Origin: Gemmatimonadaceae bacterium
GTDB lineage: Bacteria; Gemmatimonadota; Gemmatimonadetes; Gemmatimonadales; Gemmatimonadaceae
Reading direction: 5' to 3'
Assembly (NCBI GenBank): GCA_011525845.1
Contig: WYBP01000014.1
Coordinates: forward strand, 62,001-126,000
DNA: 64,000 nucleotides
The notes below the pieces were generated by a model. The model ran no database searches, was not told where the DNA came from, and saw nothing but the letters and a program-made list of their open reading frames with translations. Of the stretch, positions 1 through 9,253 are shown one piece after another. Numbering within the stretch: the stretch's first letter is position 1; each line of letters opens with the position of its first letter. The position numbers and the translations under genes were made by a program.

Positions 1-2696
1 GGACGGGCTTCACCACGCCCGTGGTGGTGACGACGCCTGGTGTCACGCTCAGCGGCGGCGGCACGTACAACACGACCCAGCCGGCGATCACCGTGTACGC
101 CTACGCGCGGGATTCGGTCGGGAACTATTACCCGCGCACGAGTGCGCTGAGCGTCCAGCTCTCCTCGAGCGACACCACCGTGCTGCGCGTGCTCACGCCG
201 AACCTGACGATCCCCGCGGGGCAGTACTACACGCTCACGCCGGGCCAGGTGATCTCCGGTGGCACGCCCGGCACGGCGCGGCTCCGGGTGACCGCCAGCG
301 GACACCGCAGCGACTCGACGAGCTTCACGTTCGTGGGGCCGAGGCTGCAGTTCAGCTGGGGCGCCAACGTGATCGGGGCGGGGCAGCGCGACCAGAACCT
401 CTACGTCTACACGCCGAACAACGTCACCGCGCCGCTCACGGTGAACATCGCGAACTCGGATTCGTCGTTCGCCGCCGCGCCGACGAGCGTGACGATCCCG
501 GCCGGGACGTACTACGCCTACTTCACCGTCCGTGGCAAGTCGCCCGGGCTCTCGACCTTCATCGCCACGGCGGCCGGCCACTCGTCGGACACGGCGACGT
601 ACCGGGTGACGACGCCGCGCATCCAGCTCAGCGGCGGCACGACGCTCAACCGGTTCGGCGCGCCCGCGGGACTCAACCTGTACACGACGGACAGCCTCGG
701 GAACGTGCATGAACGCACGGACTCGCTGGTGGTCACGTACTCGAGTGCGAACACCTCCGTGGTGACGGTGACGCCGGCGGACACGGTCGACCCGGGGCTC
801 TACTACGCGAACAGCGCGCGCGTCACCGCGGTGGACACCGGCACCACGTTGGTCACCGCGACCGCCCCGGGCCACGGCACGAGTTCGACCAGCTTCACCG
901 TCGTCACGCCCAAGCTGAACATCTCGTTCGCCACCTATCGGATCGGGCGACGGCAGTACCGCCCGCCGTCGGAGCAGTACGTCTACATCCCGAACGCCAC
1001 GGGCACGCCGGTGGTGGTCACGTTCACGCAGAGCAACGCTGCGGTGGACTCGCTCTCGTCCACCACCGTGACGATCCCCGGCAACACCTATTACGCCTAC
1101 TTCGGGTTCGCGGGCCTGCAGGCGGGCGTGGACACCATCATCGCGAGCGCGACCGGATACCTGCCGGACACGGCCGTGGTGGTCGTCACCTCTCCACGCC
1201 TGACCGTGGCAGGCGGCCTCCCCGGGACCGCGACGACGACCAGCCCGCCCTCGACCGTGACCCTCTACACGGCGGACTCGCTCGGCAACGCGCACTACTC
1301 GCTCGACACGCTCCTCCTGAGCGCGGCGTCGAGCAACGCGGCCGTGATCCAGCCGGACAGCGTCGGCTTCCGCCTGCCGCGCGGCGCCTACTACGTCCAG
1401 CCGCGAGTCAACTATGTCGGCCCCGGCTCGGCATCGATGACCTACGCCGACTCGATGGGATCGGGGTACGGCACGATCACGACGAACACCGTCACCGTCA
1501 CCGGCCCGTCGCTCTCGCTCTACAACGGCCGCCCGACGCTGGGGATGCGGCAGAACGGCGCGCTCGTCTCCTCGTACGTGCAGATCCCCAACGCGATCGG
1601 CTCACCGTTGGTGGTGAACCTCGTCTCGACGGACCCGACGGTCGCGTCCGTGCCGGCGACGGTCACCATCCCGCAGGGGCAGACGTACGCCTACTTCCAG
1701 ATCACCGCGCACGATGTCGTGGGGACCGTCCAGATCCAGGCGTCGGCCCCGGGATACGGACCCGCGAACGTGAACCAGGCGGTCACGGCGCCGCGCTTCC
1801 TCGTGAGCACGAGCGGCACGCTCAACACCACCTCGCCGGCCACGGCCATCTACGTCGCCGCGACGGACGCGGCGGGCAACCAGCACTACGTGAATGAGGA
1901 CGTGACGGTCACGCTCGCCTCGTCGAGCACCGTGGTCGGCACGATCGACTCGGCCACCGTCGTGATCCCCGCCGGTGGGTACTTCAACAACAACGCGCGC
2001 TTCCGGCCACTCTCCGCCGGCACCACGCAGATCTCCGCCTCGGACGCACGCGGCACGACCTACAACTACACGACCGGCACGCAGAACGTCTCCGTCGTGA
2101 CGCCGGGCCTCGGCCAGAGCTGGGGCGCGGGCGTGCTCACCGTCGGCGTCGGCCAGTGGGTGGAGCCTTATGTCTCGGTGCCGAACGTCCCGGCCTCGCC
2201 GCTCGCCGTCGCCGTCGCGCACAGCAGCGGCGCGTCGAGCACGCCGGCATCGGTCACCATCCCGACGAACACGACGATCGCCTACGTGCGCGTCACGGGC
2301 GTGGCGGCCGGACCGGACACGCTGACCTTCACCGCCTCGGGCCACAACGGCACCGCCGGGGCCATCGCCGTCGGCCAGGGGCGCGTGGACGGGATCAGCG
2401 GGTGGCCCTCCTCCCTCACCGCGACACCCGTCGCGGTCACGCTCTACGCGCGCGACCAGGGCGGGAACATCCGGAACGTCTCCGCGGCGACCACCTTCAA
2501 CGTCGCCGTGAGCAGCGGCGCGCTCGAACTGCGCGCCACCTCGGGCGCGGGCGCCCCCCTCACGAGCGTGACGATCCCGGCGGACGGCAACGCGGTGACC
2601 TTCTACCTGCACCGGCTCGCCACCGGCTCGGCGACCGTGACGTTCACGAACGCCGCCTACGCCGAGCACGTGTCCCCAACGGTCACCGTGCCCTGA
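1..2696 (+). CDS. Giant secreted protein of alternating Ig-like modules (C-terminal part, 5' truncated by window edge)
   Basis: The reading frame is open from the left edge to the TGA at 2694-2696, so the N-terminus and any signal peptide lie outside the window. About 895 residues are visible. They consist of nine modules of roughly 95-105 residues in strict A-B-A-B order. A modules carry a SGG...N...TxDSLGN signature and B modules carry SWG...GQR...YVPN followed by SVTIPxGxYYAYF. Both types have a P-x-G-x-YY turn and end in a TP linker. The composition (Thr, Ser, Val, Ala; almost no Cys or Lys) and the predicted all-beta character suggest tandem Ig-like/BIG domains of an extracellular fibre, adhesin or surface-layer protein. 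No LPxTG, no transmembrane anchor and no obvious type IX sorting domain is visible at the C-terminus. The VTT gene follows with a 4-base overlap. The specific ligand is unknown. Confidence 0.8.
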   Translation, partial: TGFTTPVVVTTPGVTLSGGGTYNTTQPAITVYAYARDSVGNYYPRTSALSVQLSSSDTTVLRVLTPNLTIPAGQYYTLTPGQVISGGTPGTARLRVTASGHRSDSTSFTFVGPRLQFSWGANVIGAGQRDQNLYVYTPNNVTAPLTVNIANSDSSFAAAPTSVTIPAGTYYAYFTVRGKSPGLSTFIATAAGHSSDTATYRVTTPRIQLSGGTTLNRFGAPAGLNLYTTDSLGNVHERTDSLVVTYSSANTSVVTVTPADTVDPGLYYANSARVTAVDTGTTLVTATAPGHGTSSTSFTVVTPKLNISFATYRIGRRQYRPPSEQYVYIPNATGTPVVVTFTQSNAAVDSLSSTTVTIPGNTYYAYFGFAGLQAGVDTIIASATGYLPDTAVVVVTSPRLTVAGGLPGTATTTSPPSTVTLYTADSLGNAHYSLDTLLLSAASSNAAVIQPDSVGFRLPRGAYYVQPRVNYVGPGSASMTYADSMGSGYGTITTNTVTVTGPSLSLYNGRPTLGMRQNGALVSSYVQIPNAIGSPLVVNLVSTDPTVASVPATVTIPQGQTYAYFQITAHDVVGTVQIQASAPGYGPANVNQAVTAPRFLVSTSGTLNTTSPATAIYVAATDAAGNQHYVNEDVTVTLASSSTVVGTIDSATVVIPAGGYFNNNARFRPLSAGTTQISASDARGTTYNYTTGTQNVSVVTPGLGQSWGAGVLTVGVGQWVEPYVSVPNVPASPLAVAVAHSSGASSTPASVTIPTNTTIAYVRVTGVAAGPDTLTFTASGHNGTAGAIAVGQGRVDGISGWPSSLTATPVAVTLYARDQGGNIRNVSAATTFNVAVSSGALELRATSGAGAPLTSVTIPADGNAVTFYLHRLATGSATVTFTNAAYAEHVSPTVTVP

Positions 2697-3268
2697 CCTC
2701 CAAGCTCCTCGCCCGGGCCTTCACCTGGCTCTGGCTCGTCCTGGTCGTCGTCGTGCTCGTGCAGTGGATCCGGTTCCCGGAGCACTTCACGCAGGCCAAC
2801 GTGGAACGGCTCCTCCTGGCCTGGGGGTCGTGGGCCTTCGCCGGGTTCGTCCTCGTCTCGTTCGTGCGCGGTGCCCTGCTGATCCCCAGCACGCCCTTCG
2901 TGCTCGCCGGGGGCGCCCTCTTCCCGAACGCCCTCGCGGAGGTGCTGCTCGTCTCGATGCTGGGGATCGTGGCGTCGGCCACCCTGCTCTACCGCTTCCC
3001 GGGCTTCGCGGGCTACGATTCCCTCCTCGCGGCCAAGCACCCGGAGCAGCTGGCCCGGCTCCAGACGCACCTGGTGAAGCCGCGGGCGATCTGGCTGGTG
3101 GCGCTCTGGGCCTTCTTCCCCGGCGTCCCCACCGACCTGATCTGCTATGCCGCCGGCCTGGTCCGGATGCCCTACCGCCGGATGATCGCCGGGATCATCA
3201 TCGGTGAGCTCCCCCTGGTCACCGCGTATATCTTCCTCGGCACGCGACTCCTCGAGTTCCTGCCCTGA
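2693..3268 (+). CDS. VTT/DedA (TVP38/TMEM64-like) membrane protein, probable CTG start
   Basis: A protein of about 191 residues with a hydrophobic N-terminal helix (residues 8-22) and a VTT-type core: re-entrant segment SFVRGALLIPSTPF, a glycine/alanine-rich helix, the arm WAFFPGVPTDLICYAAGL, and a last helix GIIIGELPLVTAYIFLG. Proteins of this superfamily sit in the inner membrane and take part in lipid or polyprenyl-phosphate flipping and membrane homeostasis; the substrate here is unknown. No ATG, GTG or TTG occurs in frame for more than 100 bases upstream of residue 1, and the first downstream GTG (2753) would delete half of the first helix. CTG at 2693 overlaps the preceding stop as CTGA, mirroring the ATGA/GTGA couplings used all over this window. 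The start is therefore inferred; the product class is firmer. Confidence 0.75.
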   Translation: MTSKLLARAFTWLWLVLVVVVLVQWIRFPEHFTQANVERLLLAWGSWAFAGFVLVSFVRGALLIPSTPFVLAGGALFPNALAEVLLVSMLGIVASATLLYRFPGFAGYDSLLAAKHPEQLARLQTHLVKPRAIWLVALWAFFPGVPTDLICYAAGLVRMPYRRMIAGIIIGELPLVTAYIFLGTRLLEFLP

Positions 3269-3278
3269 GGGCATACCG

Positions 3279-3815
3279 CTGAACACGCTCTGGAAGCACG
3301 TCAAGACATCGGGCACGATCGTCCGCAGCTCGCCCTTCCTCATCGCGCGCATGCTGCGCGACGTGGACTTCGCGCGCGCGCGGCACGTCGTGCAGCTCGG
3401 CGTCGGCACGGGGTGCATCACGCGCGCCCTGCTCAAGGAACTGCGGCCGGACGCCCGCCTGCTCTCGGTGGAGCTCAACCCGGTGTTCGTCGAGGAGTGC
3501 CGCGAGGAGATCGTCGACGGCCGGCTGGTGCTGCGCCAGGGGTGTGCGAGCGAACTCCCCGCGCTCCTCGCCGAACTGGGGATGCCGGAGATCGACTACG
3601 TGATCTCGAGCCTCCCCTTCGCGATCATGGACGCGGCGATGGTGGACCGGATCATCGCCGTGAGTGCGGACCACCTCGCGCCGGACGGGATGTTCGTGCA
3701 GTACCAGTACAGCCTGCGCCAGCGCGCCGCGCTCGAGCGGCGGTTCCGCGAGGTGTACGTGGGGTTCGCGCTGGCGAACATCCCGCCGGCGTACGTCTAC
3801 GAGTGCACGCTCTGA
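3279..3815 (+). CDS. PmtA-like SAM-dependent methyltransferase, probable CTG start
   Basis: This is a 178-residue class I methyltransferase. The glycine motif VVQLGVGTGCITRALL, an acidic end of strand 2 (LLSVELNP) and the post-IV motif IDYVISSLPFAIMD match the phospholipid N-methyltransferase/rRNA dimethylase-like branch. The N-terminus (TSGTIVRSSPFLIARML) also matches the PSS...LA.ML entry segment of PmtA-type enzymes, which methylate phosphatidylethanolamine towards phosphatidylcholine. Acting on lipid is plausible beside a membrane-lipid VTT gene, but the substrate is not proven. The only sensible in-frame start is CTG at 3279, preceded by TGAGGG at 3266-3271 with 7-nt spacing; an upstream GTG at 3204 would give an unrelated Ser-rich leader overlapping the VTT gene. 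Confidence 0.72.
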   Translation: MNTLWKHVKTSGTIVRSSPFLIARMLRDVDFARARHVVQLGVGTGCITRALLKELRPDARLLSVELNPVFVEECREEIVDGRLVLRQGCASELPALLAELGMPEIDYVISSLPFAIMDAAMVDRIIAVSADHLAPDGMFVQYQYSLRQRAALERRFREVYVGFALANIPPAYVYECTL

Positions 3816-3819
3816 GAAG

Positions 3820-3859
3820 GTGTGAGGTGTGAGATGTGAGGTGTGAGGTGTGAGATGAA
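3820..3859. repeat. Heptad (RTGTGAG) intergenic element, copy 1
   Basis: Five back-to-back 7-mers lie between the convergent methyltransferase and deoxyhypusine-synthase-like genes: GTGTGAG, GTGTGAG, ATGTGAG, GTGTGAG, GTGTGAG (3820-3854), followed by ATGAACGGC. No second arm is visible, so this copy would not fold by itself. The same units recur at 42433-42550 and 46093-46175, and a single unit is at 5189-5195. The trailing GAACGGC is also shared with the copy at 42461. Confidence 0.85.
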
Positions 3860-3891
3860 CGGCTCGCTCCCCTGATCTCCTCAAGCCTCCT

Positions 3892-5160
3892 TCACCCGTT
3901 CGCCTTCTCGAACTCCTTCCTGAGCGTCTGCATCATCGCTCCGCGCTTGTCGTAGAGCCGCTTGAGCGTGCGCGGCTTCCGCTTCGCGAGCGCGTAGCTC
4001 GTCAGGATCGGCAGCGCGATCGTCGAGTCGAGGTAGCAGACCACCGCATCAGGCAGCCGGTCGGGGTCGATCTTACCCCAGCTCACGGCCTCGGCGGGCG
4101 TCGCGCCGGAGAGGCCGCCCGTGTCGGGGCGCGCGTCCGTGATCTGCAGGAAGTAGTCGTGCCCCTTCTCGTCGATGCCGAGCACCTCCTGGATCTGCGG
4201 CTCGGTCTGGAGCGCGAAGTTCTTCGGCGACCCGCCACCGGCGATCAGCACCGCGCTCGCCCCGCCCTTCCGCTTGGCATGCAGCACGATGCTCGCCGTC
4301 TCGTTCACGTCCTGGTTCGGGTCGAGGATGCACTGCCCGCCCTCGAGCGCGAGCGCGGCGATGTTCATCCCGATGCTCGAGTCCCCCGGCGACGAGGTGT
4401 AGATCGGCACGCCGCACCGGTACGCCGCGGCGAGGAGCGACTTCTGCGGGATGCCGAGCGCCTTCTCGCGCTCCACGAGGTACTTGCCGCAGAGGTGGTG
4501 GAACTCGGCGCTCGACATCGTGCGCTGGAACTCGGGCGCGCGGATGATCTTCCGGAAGAACGCGTCCGTGGAGAGGAGCACGTCGTAGTCGAAGAAGACG
4601 TCGTAGATGCGGACGACCCCCTCCTCGCGCAGCACGGTGTCCGACGCCTGCGGGTTCCCGCGGTGCATCGAGAGACCGAGCCCGAAGTGCGTGTCGTGGT
4701 AGAGGTTGGCGCCGGTGGAGATGATCCAGTCCACGAATCCCGCCTCCATCAGCGGGATGATCGTGCTCATCCCGAGCCCGGCCGGCGTGAGCGCGCCGGT
4801 GAGCGTCATTCCCACGGTGACGTCCTTCTCCAGCATCAGCTCGGTGAAGAGCGCACAGGCCTCGCGCAGCCGCCCCGAGTTGTAGCTCTGGAAGGTGCCC
4901 TCGACCAACTGCACCACGCTCTCGGTTCCGTCGAGCTTCCGCGGGTCGATCTTCTTCCCACGCAGGAAGCTGCTCTGCGCCTTGGTCCCCACCTTCGCGC
5001 CCTTCGACTCGCGCGCCTCGGCCGCGCGCTTCTGCTCGGCCTTGTCGCCGGCCGGGCTGGCGCGCACGCCCGCTTCGGGCGCCGTGCCCGACTTCCCGCT
5101 GCCGTGGCGGGAGGCCTTGAAGCCTCCGCGCGCGCGTTCGCCGTCCTTCTTGCCCGCCAT
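3892..5160 (-). CDS. Deoxyhypusine-synthase family protein (bacterial homologue)
   Basis: A 422-residue protein. Residues about 60-420 form the NAD-dependent deoxyhypusine synthase fold: [32 protein letters not shown], and the lysine motif [12 protein letters not shown]313 aligns with the catalytic lysine that forms the imine with the spermidine-derived butylamine group. Bacteria have no eIF5A, so family members are thought to transfer the aminobutyl group to a small amine (homospermidine-type chemistry) or have unknown acceptors; this is family knowledge, not shown here. Residues 1-65 are a Lys/Ala/Gly-rich low-complexity tail not typical of the family. ATG at 5160 is chosen because GGAG lies about 10 bases upstream and because longer versions would run into the divergent amidase gene. 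No polyamine genes are nearby. Confidence 0.85.
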   Translation of the reverse strand: MAGKKDGERARGGFKASRHGSGKSGTAPEAGVRASPAGDKAEQKRAAEARESKGAKVGTKAQSSFLRGKKIDPRKLDGTESVVQLVEGTFQSYNSGRLREACALFTELMLEKDVTVGMTLTGALTPAGLGMSTIIPLMEAGFVDWIISTGANLYHDTHFGLGLSMHRGNPQASDTVLREEGVVRIYDVFFDYDVLLSTDAFFRKIIRAPEFQRTMSSAEFHHLCGKYLVEREKALGIPQKSLLAAAYRCGVPIYTSSPGDSSIGMNIAALALEGGQCILDPNQDVNETASIVLHAKRKGGASAVLIAGGGSPKNFALQTEPQIQEVLGIDEKGHDYFLQITDARPDTGGLSGATPAEAVSWGKIDPDRLPDAVVCYLDSTIALPILTSYALAKRKPRTLKRLYDKRGAMMQTLRKEFEKANG

Positions 5161-5248
5161 CGCGTCAGTCTCCGCCCGGAAGGGGCCGGTGTGAGGTGAG
5201 AGTGGACGAAACTTATCGAACACGCTCGCCGCGCGTGCGAGCGCACGG

Positions 5249-5254
5249 TACGAT
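5249..5254 (+). promoter_or_regulatory. Putative -10 element of the amidase gene (possible leaderless start)
   Basis: TACGAT lies only six bases before the ATG at 5261, with no purine-rich ribosome site between. If it is the -10 hexamer, transcription would start at or next to the initiation codon. The same arrangement recurs before several other genes in the window. No convincing -35 is visible. Confidence 0.4.
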
Positions 5255-5260
5255 TCCCCG

Positions 5261-6814
5261 ATGCGTCTCCCCACCCTGTTCGTCACCTGTCTCGCGATCG
5301 CGGCCCCCACGCCGCTCCTCGCGCAGGCCGCTCCGCCGCGTGTCCCGGTCGACGAGGCGACCATCGCCGGGATCCACGCCGCCTTCGCCTCCGGCGCGCT
5401 CACCTGCCGCGGGCTCGTGCAGCGCTATCTCGACCGCATCGAGGCGATCGACAAGCAGGGACCGGCCATCAACGCGATCGTCATGGTCAACCCCCGCGCC
5501 CTGGCGACCGCCGATTCCCTCGACGCGGTGCGGGCGCGGCGCGCGCCGCTCGGCCCGCTCCACTGCATCCCGGTGATCGTGAAGGACAACTTCGAGACGC
5601 ACGACCTGCAGACCACGGCCGGCTCCCTCTCCCTGAAGGGCTGGGTCCCGCGGCGCGATGCGACGCAGGTCGCGCGGGTGCGCGCGGCGGGCGGGATCGT
5701 GCTCGCGAAGGCGAACCTCGCCGAGTGGGCCTTCACGCCATATGAGACGGTGAGCTCCATCCTCCCCGGCTACACGAAGAACCCGTACGCCCTCGACCGC
5801 GTGACGGCGGGGTCGAGTGGGGGCACCGCGGCGGCCGTCGCGGCGAACGAGGGCGCGGTCGGACTCGGCTCCGACACCGGCAACTCGATCCGCGGCCCGT
5901 CGGCGCACACCGCGCTCGTGGGGATCCGCTCGACGATGGGGCTCACGTCGCGCGCCGGCGTGATCCCCCTCAACGCCGTGGCCGACATCGCGGGGCCGAT
6001 GACGCGCACCGTCGCCGACGCGGTGGAGCTCCTCCAGGTGATCGCCGGCGCGGATCCGGAGGACCCGGTGACCGCCGCGAGCGAGGGGCGGCGCGAAGCG
6101 GACTATCGCACCTTCCTCGTCCCCGGCGGCCTGCGCGGCGCACGGATCGGGGTGCTGGTCCAGGCGTACCAGCGCCCGACCACGGACCCCGAGGTCGTCG
6201 CGGTCTTCGCCCGTGCGCTCGAGGCGATGCGCGCGGCGGGGGCGACGATCGTGGATCCGGCGCGCATCGCCGACCTCGACTCGATCCTCGCGAGCGCGCG
6301 CGGCGGGTGCAACCGCTTCCGTCACGACCTCGAGACCTACTTCGCGGCGCGGGGCGAGGGGGCACCGGTCCGCACGGTGGACGAGATCCTCCGGAGCGGC
6401 GCCTACCACCCCTCCACGCAGGTGCGACTCCAGGCGGCACGGGCGGTCAGCGAACCCCCCGATTCCCTCCCCGGCTGCGCCTCGCGCGAGGCGATGCGCG
6501 AGCGCCTGCGCACGGCCACCGTGGCGCTGATGGACTCGCTCCGGCTCGACGCGCTCGTCTACCCCACCTGGAGCAACGTCCCGCGCCTGATCGGCGACCT
6601 CAACACGCCCCACGGGGACAACAGCCAGGTCTTCTCCCCCCTGACGGGCTTCCCGGCCATCAACGTGCCGATGGGGTTCACGCGCGGCGGCACGCTCCCC
6701 GCCGGGATCACCTTCTTCGGACGGCCCTGGAGTGAGGGCCGCCTGATCACACTGTCGTACGCGTTCGAACAGGCGACCCGTTCGCGGCGTCCGCCCGCGC
6801 TCGGGCCGTCTTGA
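5261..6814 (+). CDS. Secreted amidase-signature-family hydrolase
   Basis: This 517-residue protein has a signal peptide ([23 protein letters not shown], cleavage after about residue 22-24), so it acts in the periplasm or outside. It belongs to the amidase signature family (Ser-cisSer-Lys hydrolases of carboxamides). K108 lies in IPVIVKDNF, the cis-serine pair S185/S186 in [14 protein letters not shown], and the nucleophile S209 in [12 protein letters not shown]. Secreted members act on peptides, acyl amides or drugs rather than on Gln-tRNA; no GatB/GatC partner is near. The gene is divergent from the deoxyhypusine-synthase homologue. Its 3' end overlaps the end of the convergent LOG-family gene by 68 bases, so the last 22 codons are read from both strands. 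Confidence 0.9.
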   Translation: MRLPTLFVTCLAIAAPTPLLAQAAPPRVPVDEATIAGIHAAFASGALTCRGLVQRYLDRIEAIDKQGPAINAIVMVNPRALATADSLDAVRARRAPLGPLHCIPVIVKDNFETHDLQTTAGSLSLKGWVPRRDATQVARVRAAGGIVLAKANLAEWAFTPYETVSSILPGYTKNPYALDRVTAGSSGGTAAAVAANEGAVGLGSDTGNSIRGPSAHTALVGIRSTMGLTSRAGVIPLNAVADIAGPMTRTVADAVELLQVIAGADPEDPVTAASEGRREADYRTFLVPGGLRGARIGVLVQAYQRPTTDPEVVAVFARALEAMRAAGATIVDPARIADLDSILASARGGCNRFRHDLETYFAARGEGAPVRTVDEILRSGAYHPSTQVRLQAARAVSEPPDSLPGCASREAMRERLRTATVALMDSLRLDALVYPTWSNVPRLIGDLNTPHGDNSQVFSPLTGFPAINVPMGFTRGGTLPAGITFFGRPWSEGRLITLSYAFEQATRSRRPPALGPS

Positions 6815-7772
6815 GCTGCATCTCGTACGCCTGGCACACCACGCGCGCCGCCTCGGCCGGGTCGTCCGTCACCACCATCAGGTCCATGTCGCCCGGCGAG
6901 ATCTTCCGCTCGGCGAGCACCTTGCTGTTCAGCCAGCGCACCAGCCCGGCCCAGTAGTGCGTGCCGAAGAGCACCACCGGGAACTGTGAGATCTTCCCCG
7001 TCTGGATGAGCGTGAGCGCCTCGAAGAGCTCGTCGAAGGTCCCGAAGCCGCCGGGGAAGATGATGAACGCGCTCGAGTACTTGATGAACATCGTCTTCCG
7101 CACGGCGAAGTAGCGGAACGCCACCAGGGTGTCCACGTACGGGTTGGCGCCCTGCTCGAACGGGAGCTCGATGTTGCAGCCGATCGAGGGCGCACCGGCG
7201 AGCTTCGCGCCCTTGTTCGCGGCCTCCATGATCCCCGGGCCCGCACCAGTGATGATCGAGAACCCCTGCTCGCCGAGCAGTCGAGCGAGCTCCACCGCCG
7301 CGAGGTACTGCGGGTCGTCGGGGTGCGTGCGCGCGGAGCCGAAGATCGAGACGCCCTTCTCCACCTGCGCGAGCTTGTCGAACCCCTCGATGAACTCCGA
7401 CATGATGCGCATCACGCGCCAGGGGTCGGTGCTGCGGAAGTCCGACCGCGGGCCGCCATGCTGGAGGAGCTTGGCGTCCTCCGTCAGCGCCCAGGAGAAG
7501 TCGCCGATCGCGTCGTCGGTCGCGGCACGGGGGACCGTGGGTTCCGGGACCACGGGAAAGCTCCCCGACGCGCGGAAGCCCTCGTCGATCCGGTCCTTGA
7601 GCCCGGCGATCGCCTCCTGCGCGGCGGCGTGCATCCGCTCGGGGTCGACGCGCTTGCCGCTGGCCGCCTTGGGCTTGGACGCCGGTCGGGCGGGCTCGGC
7701 CTTCGGCACGGCCTTCGACGCGGACTTGGTCGCCGGCCTGGCCGGCCGCTTCGCTGGACGCTTGGGTGTCAT
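6747..7772 (-). CDS. LOG-family protein (TIGR00730-type Rossmann fold, nucleotide 5'-monophosphate phosphoribohydrolase-like)
   Basis: A 341-residue protein whose core (residues about 100-310) shows the LOG signatures: VSIFGSARTHPDD at 131, GAGPGIMEAANKGA near 167, RK at 215-216 and PGGFGTFDE at 230-238. Relatives cleave AMP-type nucleotides or cytokinin ribotides to the base and ribose-5-phosphate; many are still misnamed lysine decarboxylases. Residues 1-42 are a striking Lys/Pro/Ala tail (MTPKRPAKRPARPATKSASK and onward) of the histone-H1-like type. Related tails occur on the deoxyhypusine-synthase homologue and the molybdenum-hydroxylase large subunit. The gene is divergent from the phosphatase-superfamily gene with 56 bases between the starts, and its 3' end overlaps the amidase gene on the other strand. 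Confidence 0.87.
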   Translation of the reverse strand: MTPKRPAKRPARPATKSASKAVPKAEPARPASKPKAASGKRVDPERMHAAAQEAIAGLKDRIDEGFRASGSFPVVPEPTVPRAATDDAIGDFSWALTEDAKLLQHGGPRSDFRSTDPWRVMRIMSEFIEGFDKLAQVEKGVSIFGSARTHPDDPQYLAAVELARLLGEQGFSIITGAGPGIMEAANKGAKLAGAPSIGCNIELPFEQGANPYVDTLVAFRYFAVRKTMFIKYSSAFIIFPGGFGTFDELFEALTLIQTGKISQFPVVLFGTHYWAGLVRWLNSKVLAERKISPGDMDLMVVTDDPAEAARVVCQAYEMQLKTARARADAANGSPVRTRTTV

Positions 7773-7828
7773 GGCGGGTGAAGTTTACTTTGACGCGTGC
7801 CCCGGAGCGACCTGCGCGTGACCCCCAC

Positions 7829-9253
7829 ATGACCTTCGTCCTGCTCGTGGCCGACGGGGCGCGCGCGGACACGCTCCTCGCGGCGATGGACGCGGGCCAC
7901 CTCCCGGCGCTCGCGCGGCTGCGCGACGAAGGGAGCGCCCACACGGTCACCTCCGTCTTCCCCTCCGTCACGGGCCCCGCGTACACGCCCTTCCTGATGG
8001 GCCTGCACCCCGGCCGCGCGGGCGTGCCCGGCATCCGCTGGTGGGACCGGGCACGCAGCGCGACGCGCTGGCCCTCGTACGCCCGCAGCTACGTGGGGAT
8101 CGAGGCGCTGCGCGCGGACCGGGACCTCACCCCGGACCACCGCACCCTCTTCGAGCTCGCCGAGCGACCGCTCGGCGCCTTCACACCGCATGGCCGCGGG
8201 CTCTCGTCGCGGCAGCGCATCGGCGCGAGCCTCGCCTTCGGCGTGCGGATGGGGTGGACCCACTTCCGCGGGGACCTCCCGGGCTGGCTGCGCCTCGACC
8301 GTGAGCTCGGCGCCCGCGTCGCGCGCCGCATCCGGGACGACCGGCCCGACCTCGCCTTCCTCGCGCACCCGGGGATCGACAAGCTCTCGCACCAGCTCGG
8401 CCACGGCGCGAGCGAGGTGCTCGATGCCATGCGCACCGTGGACCTCACCGCGGCCCAGGTGCGCGACGACGCCGAGCGCGCGGGGCGGTGGCACGAGACC
8501 GAGATCTGGGTCGTGAGCGACCACGGCCACTCCCCCGTGCGCCATCACGAGGACCTCGCGGGACTCCTCACGCGGTTCGGGCTGGGCGTGATCGCGCACC
8601 CCTGGGTCTTCACCGGGGGCCAGGACGCCGCCGTGATGGTGAGCGGGAACGCGATGGCGCACATCTACCTCGACCTCGCGCAGCGAGTGCGCCCCTGGTG
8701 GCCGTCGTTGCGTGCGCGCTGGCAGTGGCTCGTCGAGGGACTGCTCGAGCGCGAGTCGGTGGACCTGCTGATGCTGCCACACACGGCGGGCGAGGTGGAG
8801 GTGCATGGCCGCGGGCGGGGGATGGCGATGGTCACCCGCGACGGCCGCGGCCGGTTCGGGTACCGGGCCGTGACGGGTGACCCGCTCGGGCTGCGCGGCG
8901 CGCTCCAGGCGGGAGACGAGCTCTCCGGGCTCAGCGCGGACGACGCGTACGATGTCACGATCGCCACCGACCACCCCGACTCGCTCGTGCAGATCGTCTC
9001 GCTCGCGGACGCGCCCCGGTCCGGCGACCTCCTGCTCTCGGCGTCGCGCGACTGGGACTATCGCGCCAGGTGGGAGCCCATCCCGCACGTCTCCTCGCAT
9101 GGTGCGCTGCACCGCGAGCACATGCTGGTGCCGCTGGTGATGTCGCGCCCGGCGGCCCGCGTCCCGCGGCGGACGGTGGACGTGCTCCCGAGCGCGCTGC
9201 GGGCGATGGGGCGCCCGGTGCCCGTCGGCCTCGACGGGGTGCCGTTCAGATGA
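7829..9253 (+). CDS. Alkaline-phosphatase-superfamily enzyme (type I phosphodiesterase/nucleotide pyrophosphatase-like)
   Basis: A 474-residue metal-dependent hydrolase. The first metal ligand D9 is in LLVADGARAD and the probable nucleophile T48 is in SVFPSVTGPAYTPF. Further metal-ligand motifs are HPGIDKLSH, VVSDHGHS and HVSSHGALHREH. This order is typical of ENPP-like phosphodiesterases that form a phospho-threonine intermediate on two Zn ions. No signal peptide is evident, so a cytoplasmic enzyme is likely. ATG at 7829 is preferred because the protein starts directly in the first beta strand of the fold; longer starts would run into the divergent LOG-family promoter. The last 8 bases overlap the end of the convergent acyltransferase gene. 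The substrate cannot be told from sequence. Confidence 0.85.
   Translation: MTFVLLVADGARADTLLAAMDAGHLPALARLRDEGSAHTVTSVFPSVTGPAYTPFLMGLHPGRAGVPGIRWWDRARSATRWPSYARSYVGIEALRADRDLTPDHRTLFELAERPLGAFTPHGRGLSSRQRIGASLAFGVRMGWTHFRGDLPGWLRLDRELGARVARRIRDDRPDLAFLAHPGIDKLSHQLGHGASEVLDAMRTVDLTAAQVRDDAERAGRWHETEIWVVSDHGHSPVRHHEDLAGLLTRFGLGVIAHPWVFTGGQDAAVMVSGNAMAHIYLDLAQRVRPWWPSLRARWQWLVEGLLERESVDLLMLPHTAGEVEVHGRGRGMAMVTRDGRGRFGYRAVTGDPLGLRGALQAGDELSGLSADDAYDVTIATDHPDSLVQIVSLADAPRSGDLLLSASRDWDYRARWEPIPHVSSHGALHREHMLVPLVMSRPAARVPRRTVDVLPSALRAMGRPVPVGLDGVPFR

Noticed and set aside
2156-2692. Upstream extension of the VTT gene in the same frame
   Set aside because: The extension is an Arg/Gly/His-rich out-of-frame reading of the repeat protein and has no homology-like features.
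3820-3859. Short regularly repeated units resembling a CRISPR array
   Set aside because: The units are 7 bp, contiguous, with no spacers, and no cas gene is near.
3892-5160. Evidence for hypusine modification of a translation factor
   Set aside because: The enzyme fold alone does not imply eIF5A; bacteria lack it and no EF-P modification partner is near.
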